Shown here piece after piece: positions 1 through 11,270 of a DNA stretch of 64,000 bases. Where the stretch lies: positions 5,785,385 through 5,849,384 of the forward strand of contig CM067084.1 in assembly GCA_034008185.1 (NCBI GenBank). Reading direction: 5' to 3'. The first letter of the stretch is position 1, and each line of letters starts with the position of its first letter. Made by a program: the position numbers and the translations under genes. The DNA is from Gorsachius magnificus (Eukaryota > Chordata > Aves > Pelecaniformes > Ardeidae). Under the pieces are notes generated by a model, which did not search any database, was not told where the DNA came from, and was given only the letters and a program-made list of their open reading frames with translations.

Positions 1-702
1 GTTGGGATCTCCTCCAGTTGGAAATGGACTTAGACACTGTGCTGATCAGCGCATATACAGCAGCCAGGGAAGAGGCTCCTATAAGCATGACAATGCACCT
101 CACCAAGCAAAGCTTTCTGTGCAGGTGCTTGGATCAAATAAAACAGAAGCTTTTCCTGCTGGGGAGAAACCAATGATCAAGACCCGAACTGATGGAGTCA
201 CAGGCTATGATACAGACACCAGTCAAGACTCTAGGGACAAAGGAAGTATCAGCAGCAGCAGAAGCAGAAGTAAAGGTTGGAAACCTATGCGAGAGACACT
301 AAATGTAGACAGCATTTTCAGTGAGACTGAGAAAAAACAGCATAGCCCAAAGCACAAGGCAAATCTGAACAGTAAATCTAAGCATGAAAAAGAGCGAAGC
401 TTTAACCATTGGCCAAAAGAGAACCAAATGCAGAAAGGTTTAATGACTATATATGAAGATGAAACAAAACAGGATACAGGAAGTCGAAGTTCACTGGACT
501 CAGAGGGAAAGGGGAATGCTGAAAAAAGCAAAGGGTTTACAGAGAGAAAAATCCATGGTGATAACTGGCAAATTCAGAGGACAGAATCTGGATATGAAAG
601 CAGTGATCATATCAGCAATGGATCTGCAAATCCGGACTCGCCTGTTATTGAAGGAATCAATCCAGCAGATGTGAAGAATGTTAGAGAAAATGCTTCCTGC
701 AG
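1..702 (+). CDS. USP53: USP53 large tail exon (left end cut by window)
   Basis: Open from the left edge in the frame beginning at base 2 and ending in CAG|GTAATG at 702/703, a good splice donor. It encodes 233 full codons plus two bases. The product is hydrophilic, with a Ser-Arg cluster (SSSRSRSK) just before the family stretch [15 protein letters not shown]. The true exon start and acceptor lie outside the window. Confidence 0.9.
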
Positions 703-3700
703 GTAATGCTAATGCTTTTAGAACTTGCATAAATTTTATTTACAGAAAAATAAGTTTTTCTAATGCTCATGTGTTGTTTCAAAAAAAAAAACACCACAAG
801 AAAACATGCTGTGGAACTTTATATGCTTGAGGTCAGGTATGTAGCAACATATCTAGAAATAAGGGTGTGGAGACTTAAGTGTTAAGTTTATCTTCACTCT
901 GAGGCTGCAACACTAGTTCTGTTTAGAAGGCACTGAGCCGCATTATTATGGCACTGAGCCAGAACTGCTAAGCCCTGCAGGGTGTGTTAATTTGAAGTAA
1001 TTGCTACACTTCTTTAGTTACAAGTTTTTTAGACTGTGGGTAACCTGCCATCTGTAATGGAATACAAGCATCTATATAAATCATATCTGTAACAGTTGTA
1101 TAGACAGGCCCCTGACAAGGGAAGGGCGGTAGGTGAATCTTGTATACTGTTACTAGTAATTGTTCTGAAATTCTGTTTTCTAGGATACCTCATATATATA
1201 TGTGTTGACCATTTGATAATTGATGGACCTGTTTGAAAGAAATCTTTGCTGAAAAGCGTAAAATTACTAAAACTGGCCAAAACTTACACGTAATTAAGAT
1301 GTTGATACTGATGAGATTTTTGAATTTTTAGAAAACTTAAGCTTGTCATAGTCAGATGCTGCTGTATGTTTAACTTCAAAATATTCAGGGTGTAACTATA
1401 AACACTGAAAAATGTATTTGTTTCAGACATGGGTGATACTGATGATAAATTGGAAACCATATAGTACCACATGGGTAGTATTCTTTTGCTGCGCTGAAGT
1501 GGCAATTTTAGGTGAAACCTACAAATAAATTTCATTAGGTGACCAGTGGTATCAGTTCCATTTGAAAATCACTACAGCAAACAGGTATTCAAAACTGTCA
1601 TGCTTTCTTGGTGATCTGTTAATAAGTACTTTTTGAAATTTTTATTAAATTCTTTAGTTTACAACAAGAAAGGTGACATTTTTCTGTTGTTGATAACTTT
1701 GGGAACCAGCTGCCTTTATTAAGCAGACTGACGTGATATTAAGATCAAGAAAATCTGCTTTTTCTGTGCTGCATATTAGGCTGGGAGTGCTGTTGCACTC
1801 TAGAGTAAGGCTGGGATGAGTGGGCGTCCAGTCTCCAGAACGAACTGGGAACACCACCTTCACAAACTGTGTATTTTTTGTCTCTCTGTATTAAAGGATT
1901 CAGGTCATCCTAAATTTCTCTGCATCAGCACAGCCTGTCACATGTGGGAGCAGTGTTAAAAGTATTAAAGGGCTACCCTTACTGTCTTATGTATCTTCTG
2001 TAAATGTGCATGTTAGTAAAAAAATGTGACAGTGATGATAACAAGAATCAGTTTTACACGGGCAAAGCTTTTACACTTGTATGGACTCAAGGCAATAAAG
2101 TTTCTGATCATACATCAGTAGTTTAAGCCTTCAAATTATATGTATGCTTCTCTTACAGTGAACAAAACTTGTCAACCAAAAAAGCTGACAATGTGTTACG
2201 TTCAGTATCCCAGCAGAACAGAAACTTTTATGGTAAGAACTTTAAATTGCATAAAGAATAAGAAGTTTTCTAAAAATAATTTAGAGGTACCAAAATTTTA
2301 ATACCAACTTACTAATATCACACAGAGATGCACAGATTTCTGATCAGCCTTTTGTATTTTGTAATGTTGCTGCAAAAGTTAATGATATTTCATAAAACTG
2401 AAAAATGTATATACAATTTATCATTGCTTTTTTTTTTTTTTTTTTACAAGCCATAACCAAATATGTAAAGTTAGACAATTTCTGTATCAGGTTGGCTGTA
2501 TTTAGGTGGATTAGAAGAAAATTGACATTGAATTTGTGGCTGTTTTGGCCATGATGTTAGGTTATTTTGATTTACTTTTTTTTGGTAGCTCTTGCTGACT
2601 GATCATAGCCTGTGTACTCTCTCTTTTTAAAATGACAAATCTGTTTTGTGGGTTTGTTTTTTTTCTCCACAGTGAATTCCGAATTTTGTTCTTGTTCATG
2701 AGTTTAACCTTTTCAGTGATTTAGAGTTAGACTGATGGATGAAGATAGAAAGTGTGTTCATATCCCTTCTCAGTACATTTTGATGGAAATGTGATGGAGC
2801 AGCAGTTCAATAACAGTATTGATTTTTTTCAGCGGCATTTAAAGCATTCTTTTCCACAAAGTACCTTCATTTATTTTCTTGGTTTTCTTGTAGAGCAGAT
2901 GTACAGTGTCAATGGATTCCTAGCTATCTGCCATGATATATAGGTTCCCAAATATAGAGGGGTTGGGGTTTTTTGGATGACTCTATGCTGGCATAAAATA
3001 TCCAGTATAATTCATTTTCACTGGCCTTAATCAGTACTTTCTTTTTAACGCAATGGAAATGATTAAATATAAATCTCCATTTCTGTTGCTTATATTCTGC
3101 TTTGAGAACATGTTTCTCAGTTTAGGGGTTCTTTTAGCAAGTGTGCATGTTCTTTCCCTGTAACTCCCCCCTGCCAAAAAAACAGAAAAAAAAGAAAAAA
3201 CCGTGCTAATTTTGTTCACGTCCTGTGTTTTCCCCAAAAGCATTTCCATGAGCTTTCTTGGTGGCTACTAAGGAAGACTTTTTTTAAAAATGTCTGGGTG
3301 GACTGTGATACCATTTGTTTTCCTTCAAGATATGAAGCAATATCAGGAAGAAACACTTGTAATAAGGAAATCTACTTCCTTTTACATACTAATATGTCTG
3401 TTGGGTTTTTATAAAGTTGATAAATGCCTTGGCAGCATGAGGCCAGCCAAAATCATTATCTGCTGTTGCTGGAACAATGGAATGGTGCTTGTACAAAGAG
3501 GCGCAATAAATATTAGGCCACTTCCCCAGGAAATGTTTGATTTTTATAGATATCGTACTTCTTTTCAAATAATGTATAGCACAGTTTCTTTTGAGACTTA
3601 ATTGGGGGGGGGCATGGGGTGTGTTTCCATACCACTTTTATCTTTTCTGTCATTATTCCAATTGATTTTTTGGTTGTAGAAAGAGAACGAATTTGGTGTT

Positions 3701-6700
3701 TGTTTATTTTAACAACAACAAAAAAAGCCCAAAATTGATGTTGTATGGAATGCAAAGATCTATTTTTGCATGACGTTTATTCTGCTTTAGTTCTGTATTA
3801 TACTATACGTGTCGTACCAGTGGGGGGAAAAAACAAAAAACAAAACCAAACCAAAACACAACACTCAGCAAAAAAAAAAAAAAAAAAAAAAAAAACAAAA
3901 CAAAAAACAAAAAAACCACCAGTGAAACATACATAAAGGATTCTGTTGGAATGAAAAACAGGTGGGTTCAAACAGTGCTTGAGCCTAGTAATGAGTATTC
4001 TCTGGAGAGAACCATGTACTGTGCTTAAATATACTTAAAGCTTTCAACATGCATCGTACATTTACTTTAAAAAAAGTGTAGTGATTCCAGGTGATCCTTA
4101 AGAGTTACCATAAAACACTGAGGATAAGATCCCATCTATTCAGTTATTCAAATTCAGTAACTAACTTTTTATTAGTTTCATAGCAAAAATGTGTATATTC
4201 TAAATGAAATGTGAAGTTCCCACATGTGTGCGTGTTTTGGAAAATAATACTTTTAGTGGAAGTGATTAATGGACTGAAAAGATACCTGAAGAATTTGATC
4301 ATTTCATATGTATCTGGCGTTAAAGATTTATTTAGACTCGTTTTTTTTGTTGTCTAAAAAGCGTGTCAGGATGCCTTTATCAAGGACAATAGCAGTCATT
4401 TACAGGTATCAGTTGTATGACCTTATGTTGTATCTCTGAATTTTATGAACAAGACGTGAATTGGTATGTAAATACCAAATGGACTCCTAGAAAATAGTAC
4501 TTTAAGAAAGACATGCCCAGTCCTTTCTGAGAGAGGAATGGAATGTAAGAAATCTTTGTTAGTCTCTCATGGCAACTTGGAAAAAGGATCTCTGGGTGGT
4601 TTTTTGTGTGGAAAACTTCTTATGGAAATAATGTGGGACTTCTAATTATGCCCACCATTTGTATAACTGTGCTTTACCAGTTCCTCATTTTTCATGGGAG
4701 CTGAATAAGGCTACTGTTCAACAGTTGAGGAATTCTGTCCCTGACTTACAAAAATAAACTTATTGTTAGAGCATTATAAAGATAGTAACATTGGATCACA
4801 CAGTGGTTATGCAGATCAAATGGCTGCTTCTTTCACGGGTGGTAAGCAGTAGATAACTGTAGTGCTGAAGCAAATGTGCCACAAGGCCTAATTTGTGTGA
4901 TCAAATTTTGGCAGGGAAACGTGAATGTTAAGTAAGCAGGTATGGTATCCTTAATTTATATTACTGAGTTAGTGTTTATGAAGTTTGAACTTGATGAACT
5001 GTGGAGGCTATTTTTTTTGTTTTTATAAAGAACATCTGACATGAACAGTGTGAGGGCAGAATTTCCCACCTCACATTCTTCAAGTTGAAGAAAGATGACT
5101 GTAATTCTTGGCAGTTAGAAAGGGCTATAGAATTTTTCTGATGGATTTTCAGAGCAGTCCATGTGCTAGCTACTGGTAGTAGTTTTTAATCATAAAGGGG
5201 TTTTAGTGGTTTTCATGATAACCCTCCCCAATTCCTAAAGCACAGATGTCTTCATGAAATTGCCACTCCTGACAATTTCAATAAAAGGCATTACTGTTGG
5301 GTGGGTTAAGGAAAAAAAACCCCAGAAGCCCTGTTTTCTAGATTCCTCTCCTCATACCCTGCCCTCAAAGCTCAGAGCTCTTCATTCTTGAACTAACCTG
5401 TCAGTAGAGTAAGTACTGTGATTAAAATTGGCCAAGTGCTTGATGGCCTCCTATTTAAGATGTGGTATTAAAAGCTCCCCATTCAGTGATCTGCAAAAAC
5501 AATGTACTTGGAATCAATGCCTTAAATTAGTAATTGCTTCCCTTTGAAAATAAATGCAAAGCAGTGTTTGTAATATTACAAATCCAGAGGTTTTGCCATT
5601 AATAATTAATCAGTTCAATAGCATGAGACAACTCCAATCTAGAAGCATTCTGAAGCTCTAGTGACTATGTAAAGAAGAATGCAAATTGCCTTTGATTATT
5701 TGTCACTTCAGAAAACCCCACAAACAAACCATAATTCTGAAAAGGAAAACTTGTCGTCTTAGGAAAATCACACGTTTATAGTAATAATTTTAAATATGCA
5801 ACTATACTTCAGAAAAGCCAGTTGTTACCTTTATGGTGCAGTCAGTGTCAAAGACTGTTGTGTTTGAAGAACTGAGTAGTAAATTAAAGCATGCAGCTAC
5901 TTAATTTACTTAACATGAAACAGAAACAAATAAATGCTTTTCTGGAGTGTCTTTAAATGATAGATTAAAGATTTTGGTTTCAAAAAAACCCCAAACCAAA
6001 CCTTAAACTTTCAAGATTTCTAAATGTAGTCAAGCAGCCCATGAAGATTGAAATGGAAAGCACTCTCACATTTGTAATTCACTTCATTAATATGAGAAGT
6101 TTGCAATTTAAAATAGATGATGCAAAGGTTCAGGATTGGGTTTTAAAACAAAGACCTGATAAACTTCTTAAGACGGACAGATAAGACTAAAGGGAGGCTA
6201 ACAGTTGGTGTTCTCTGTCAACTGTTGCTTCACTTCAGAATTCGCTTAAACTCTCACACGCATGCAAGTATGCACTACACCCCCAAAAAACCAACAGTGG
6301 AACTTTATTTTCATTTTTTTCCAGATGTTTAAAGCCATGGGAAAAAAGATCCACTAATGAATATATAAGAAATGTTTTGCAACTGAATGGTGTTCCAAAA
6401 GGACAGTTTCTTGAATATAAAGATTTTTTTTTTCTGAAGACAGTCACTGTTTTTTAAAAATAATATTCTATTTTGGACAAGTTATAATGTGTTTACCTTC
6501 TTGAATGGGTCTATTCCAAAGCTTCCAGTAAGTTCATCTGTCATTTCAGCTGAATACAGAATAATGTCTGGGTTCAGAGAGAGGAATTTGCCACAGTACT
6601 TGTTACAAAAAGTATTACACCTTGGGTTTTTATTGGCAATGTAAAAAAAAATAAAATTAAAAATCGAAGAAATCAGGTAATCGAAAGTACAGGAAACATG

Positions 6701-9700
6701 CAGCTAAAACACATTAGAAGGAAACTGAATTTAATGTGCGGGTTTTTGTGGGATTTTATTTTACTTTTTTTTTTTTTTTTGGTCCCCAGAAATTGGGCTT
6801 TGCAGATTTTTGCAAATGTCCCGTATGTGTAAATGGAGATATTGGAGAACTCATCTGTCCTACCTGTTGGCTACAGAATGGCTGTTAATCTTTTGTAAAT
6901 CTGGCTTGGCTATTCAGATGTGAAAATAGATGTTCATAAATCTTAAAAGCAGACTGGTTTGTACATAAGAAAACAGTTCCATTTCATGTATTGGTAAGCT
7001 TCTTATGACCCATTGATAAGGATGTCAGTCTCCAGCTGAGCATGGTGGCTGTGTGTCCCATATTTAGGTTGGCAAAGAACATAGAGCCAAAATTCCCAAT
7101 CGAGTCTGCGTCTGGTTTTAACCGTGCATGGATATCCTGTCAGCAGAAGAGAAAATAACACATCTATTTTTAAGTTAGCTGGAATTCTGAAGGCACACCA
7201 CCTGGTATTGCTGAGCAGCTTTGGCTGAATGTGTGCTGTGGTCACGCCAAGGAAACAGCTTATTAACCTTTGCTGCCACCTCCCGAGCAATTTGTGATAC
7301 TGCCTCTCAGAAGGGCTGAACATGCTAAATTTCTTAGGAGTTCAGCTTGGCGTTAAAATAAAAAAATTAAAATCTGTAACCTTCAGATCAGGCAGTTTGG
7401 GGAGTTAGAGAGCAGAGGGTGATTAATTTGTGATTAATTTGTGATTTTTAAGTAGATGTGCTCTTCTATAAAAGTCAGTATATGCAAAGTCTGAAAGTTA
7501 AAAACACTAGCTTCAGACACTGTTAATCTAGCAAATCATTTAACTAATTCATTCCTAGGACTGCATCTTGATGTTGAGATTGAGATGAAATGCTGAATTG
7601 GAAATATTCACAGGAAATAATGTGTCAGAGCCTGTGCTGGTTTTTCAGTAAAGCAATTTGCTGTTCATCAAAATCTGTAGAAGAATGAGGTGTTTTCTGT
7701 TTGAAATATTACCTCAATGTTAGTTAGCTCTGATGCCGTGGCCCACTGGAGCAGTTTTGAACTTTCTTTTGGGTTAATTACTTGTCCCTTGCCAGTGTCA
7801 CAGGGGCTCATTCAGTAACAATGTTTTCCCATTAAGTATTCTTTCTGAGGTTGTGGTATTGTTTATCATGCTGGGAGAGCAAGATTTCTTTTTTCCCCCC
7901 CCCCCCCCCCCTCATTTCAAGGCTCGAAGGAAAGCCCTACGGGGGCTTTGTCTCCTGTGCTATATGCCATTTTAGCCTCTACAATCTGTGTTCTTTGTCA
8001 AAGTTTTAGTGTCTTTAGTCTTTCATCAATTAAAGATAGGGCAGATACGGACCCTCAAAACAAGTATCACCCAACAGCATCACCCAGTTTTTAGTTGAGT
8101 TCTTTTCTGTTGTTGGTTTTTTGATTTGTATGTTCATGAGTCGAAAGTTCCAAGATTTTGTTTAAACTTGGGGAAATAAGTGAGTAAAAAAAATACTTAT
8201 CTTGGTAAGATTATATCATTTAAGAATAGATACAAAATTTTTGTAGCTTTTGTTGATGGAAGTATGGAACAGCCTATGTTATCCCACTGGAAATTGTCTA
8301 AGTTAATACTGTCTACTGAACACAAGATTATTCTACTAGAAATCAGGCAATATATGCTGCCGTTTTTGAATTCAATTCTTGTTTTTCCAAAATAGGCATA
8401 GTAGTTATATGAATCTAGTCTATACATACAACAAGACTTCCTTTGAATGGCTTCAGAGCAGGTGACTGATTACAATGGGCCAATCATTGCATTAGGAAGA
8501 CTTCTAATGTCTGTCTCTGAAAAAAATAGACCGTTGCTTGTCACTTGCCAAGAAAGTGTTTTATTCTATGTGACGTCGACATGGATCCTTCAATGCTCCC
8601 TTTATTTACTGTTAACTAGGAGCTGCGTTGTTCAGAAATGTGTATTTTTAGAGAATGGTTCTTTGCCTTTGCCCACGAATAAAAAGAGCTTCTAGAGTGT
8701 GAGTGTAGTAGTGCTGGCCCAGGCACTCTCATGTTGTGTGTTCAGGGCACATGACTGAGAGTGCTCTCTGTCTGCTCAGCATCTCTTAAGAACTGTACAG
8801 TTTGCTGTAAGTTTTTAAATCTGTTTCAAAAAATGTATAAAGCATTTCTTTAAAAAAAAAAAAACAACAAACCAAACCAACCCACAAACAAGAACAAAAA
8901 ACCAAAACATCCCCAGTCCCTACAGTATTCATTCCATTTAATTATTATTACATGATGTAAAATTTCAGAAATGATAAATAGAGGGGTTTTTTATAATTTA
9001 AATGACTCCAGGTATTTGAATAAACATGCTTTTATAAAAAGTTGCTTTTGAAAATGTGCTTTTAATTAGATGAAATATTAAGATGGTCATGAAAGCATGT
9101 CTATAGGACTTCAAAATTGTGGTAATTACCTACTTTCTGGTAACATTAGAACAAAAAAAAAAGAACATTTCCTCCAGATTATTTTGGATGAATATAAGAT
9201 CTGACCTTCTGTGACAGATTGTCTTCAAAATGGTTATTTTGATCAATATCAGATCTTGAAAAGAATTAATTGTCCTGTTGTGTTTTATTTGGTTTTGTAA
9301 CCCCTAAGGAGTTACAAAGAAGGAATTAGACTGTATTTCTGCTTATTTTGAATATTTTTTTCTACCCCCAGACTTAAGGAAAGACCAGATGAATTCAGAA
9401 GGTAACTACAGACCTCATGTTAATTTCCCTACAGAACTACATTCGCAGGTGCCCAGTCCTCCAGTAAAGAGGTAACTAATACTGGCATTAATTTACTGTG
9501 TAATAGTTTAAGAAATACTGAATTCTGTTATATGATAGTAAACAATACTAAGTGTGAAAAAGTTAAGGTATTGAATATTTTTGACAGATTATACCTTTTG
9601 TATTTTATATAATTGTTAGGGCTGAATGCTCTAGATCTTTATTTTAATTTTGATGCTGTCAGTGGAATCAAATAGCTTACATTGTTTTAAACCATTTACC

Positions 9701-11270
9701 AGAGCAAAGTGTTTTAGTAGCTTTGTGTTTGGAATTTATATACTACGACAGGCAGTGATTAACCAATTTGTGGTTAGTGCAATAACCCCATGAAGTTTGG
9801 AAACGTTGGCTGGTAGGGGAGGAAAAGGTAACTTCTGTTTAGAAGCTGCTGCTATATGCCTGTTGTTTCTAATTTGAACTGTAAGTGCTCAGTGCCTCCT
9901 AAAAATCAAAAATCTAAATACAAATTTAGCACCCAAAAATAACACCTAATTTGAACAGTGGATGTATCGGACAGAGTCACAGGGATGCTTAGAAGAGAAC
10001 AAAGGTCATGTTGACACAGTCCTGAATGTTAAAGGTTACCTTACAGATTTTTAATCTCTTGCAGAGATTTTTTTGGGCACTCTACATATTCAAATGAAAG
10101 ACAGCTTGGAGTTATTTAATATAACTTTTAATCAAATGGCTGTATGTTAAACATCCCAGTTCTCTAGTCAGTTCAAATATTTAAGCGGTGTTGCCAAGGC
10201 TGCCTTTGAAAAGAGTCCTTGGGTTATTTGAGCTTTTTCTTATGTATTTATGGATACTTACATCCTGTGTGGTTTTGTATTTTAGGGCTGAAATGCCTGA
10301 GACCACTAGGAAAGTTCTCCCGTCATCAGCTCTGCAGCCAGTTCTTAAAGACATTGGTAAGTCAGAAAGTAGGAACAGGGCAAACGAACAGAATTCTTCA
10401 GAGTGGCTTAATCCAGACAAGTTTGAGAAGACGAATGTGTCAGTATATTGTGGTGATGGCGTATCCCATCCCTATACAGAAAATGCCTGTGGAAGGAAGC
10501 TGATCAACAATGACTTTCACTCCTCTTCCCAGCCACAGTCTCATCACGCAAGAACGTTTGGTCCCAAGGTGGGGTTGTCACCTTGTGTGCCACAGAACCT
10601 ATCAGAAAGGCCTATGGTGCTTCCCCCTCCCGGTGAGCATGCCGGGCACCCACTCCGAAGGGCAGATGCTCTTTGGGTGCCTGAAGCAGTGTACCAGAAT
10701 CTTCCTCCCCCTTTACCGCCGAAGAAATATGCTCTGAATGCTTTGCCAGGATCAGAAAAGAACTCTGCAGCTGATGTAAAATCAACAGAAGTGTTGCAAA
10801 ATAATCCATTAAGGCAAACAGGTACACCTTTAAAATCTGCATCAGAAGCAAGTGTATTTACAAACGAACAAAGGCTTAAAGAGCCGTTTCAAGGGAATGA
10901 ACTGTTTGTTCATAAACCGGATTCTCCACCTCGCTTATCAGTTAATGACTTTTGGACTGTGTCTGAAAACTTTCTAAAGAAAGGATCTCGTCATACGGGA
11001 TTGAGTGCTGGCTATGTGGATAGCAATGATAGTGTATCCTTAACGACTTATTTTTCAGTAGATAGCTGTATGACTGACACATACAGGATGAAATATCATC
11101 AGAGACCCAAGCTGTATTTTACAGATAGTGGAAGCTTTCACAAAGAAAAGCATCCTCCATCAGCTGGAGTAGAACCGAATGCTACATACCATGCTACTCT
11201 TGAGCCCAGGCATCCCACACCCGAGCAAAGGTACGAGGCAAATGTAGAAGGCATACACTACAGTAGATAG
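1..11270 (+). CDS. USP53: USP53, ubiquitin-specific peptidase 53 family, C-terminal tail (partial)
   Basis: Four coding exons, 1-702 (continuing from the left edge), 2159-2232, 9372-9471 and 10286-11270, join in frame to give 619 codons ending at TAG 11268-11270. Junction phases agree: AG|T gives Ser, G|AC gives Asp, AG|G gives Arg. The family has an N-terminal USP fold, outside this window, and a long disordered tail, which is what is seen here: Ser, Lys, Glu and Asn rich, without membrane segments. I recognise the USP53/USP54-type stretch [15 protein letters not shown] in the first exon and a proline motif PPPLPPKKY in the last. USP53 is known as a tight-junction-associated protein linked to cholestasis and hearing loss; it was long called catalytically inactive, and more recent work reports K63-directed activity. 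Identity rests on this sequence and on the FABP2/PDE5A neighbours. No frameshift is visible. The catalytic state cannot be judged here. Confidence 0.9.
703..2158 (+). other. USP53: USP53 intron
   Basis: A GT-AG intron of 1456 bp. I see no conserved open frame or recognisable transposon. Short A or T runs are present. Confidence 0.75.
2159..2232 (+). CDS. USP53: USP53 internal exon, 74 nt
   Basis: Preceded by a pyrimidine-rich acceptor TTCTCTTACAG and followed by the donor GTAAGA. The first base completes AGT (Ser) and the last G starts the next split codon. It encodes [19 protein letters not shown] and a few more residues ending in Tyr. The phases match both neighbouring exons, which supports the call although the exon is short. 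Confidence 0.85.
3828..3920 (+). repeat. A/C-rich low-complexity tract with A26
   Basis: Nearly only A and C on the plus strand, with a 26-base A run at 3870-3895 flanked by AAAAC-type units. It lies in a USP53 intron. Confidence 0.8.
7895..7911 (+). repeat. C17 homopolymer
   Basis: Seventeen consecutive C in a USP53 intron, following a short T run. Length may vary between individuals or be an assembly artefact. Confidence 0.85.
9372..9471 (+). CDS. USP53: USP53 internal exon, 100 nt
   Basis: Acceptor TTTTTCTACCCCCAG precedes AC, which completes GAC (Asp) with the upstream exon; the donor is GTAACT. It encodes [11 protein letters not shown] through SPPVKR. It follows a 7.1-kb intron, and the only other evidence is phase agreement on both sides. 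Confidence 0.85.
9472..10285 (+). other. USP53: USP53 last coding intron
   Basis: An 814-bp intron with donor GTAACT and acceptor TTTTAG. No internal feature recognised. Confidence 0.75.
10286..11270 (+). CDS. USP53: USP53 last coding exon
   Basis: Acceptor GTATTTTAG at 10285 opens a 985-nt coding exon ending at TAG 11268-11270. The reading frame is open further back to 10188, but that part is intron: the acceptor and the phase fix the start at 10286. The exon encodes a polar tail with the proline cluster [11 protein letters not shown] at 10698-10730, a class of sequence bound by SH3 or related domains, and ends in GIHYSR. Confidence 0.9.

Larger units (their letters stand above)
2233..9371 (+). 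other. USP53: USP53 intron, 7.1 kb, with homopolymer tracts
   Basis: A GT-AG intron. It holds a T run near 2429-2447, a nearly A/C-only tract at 3828-3920 containing a 26-base A run (3870-3895), a T run near 6766-6780, a tandem GTGATTAATTT repeat near 7419-7450, and a 17-base C run (7895-7911). A/C-rich patches recur near 5310, 5980 and 8855-8910. No nested gene is recognised; the longest minus-strand frame (7003-7323) resembles nothing I know. Confidence 0.7.

Noticed and set aside
7003..7323. 106-codon minus-strand frame in a USP53 intron
   Set aside because: No similarity recognised; no supporting signals.
10188..10285. Upstream continuation of the USP53 last-exon frame to an ATG at 10188
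   Set aside because: It lies in the intron. The TTTTAG acceptor at 10285 and the AG|G phase with the previous exon place the exon start at 10286.
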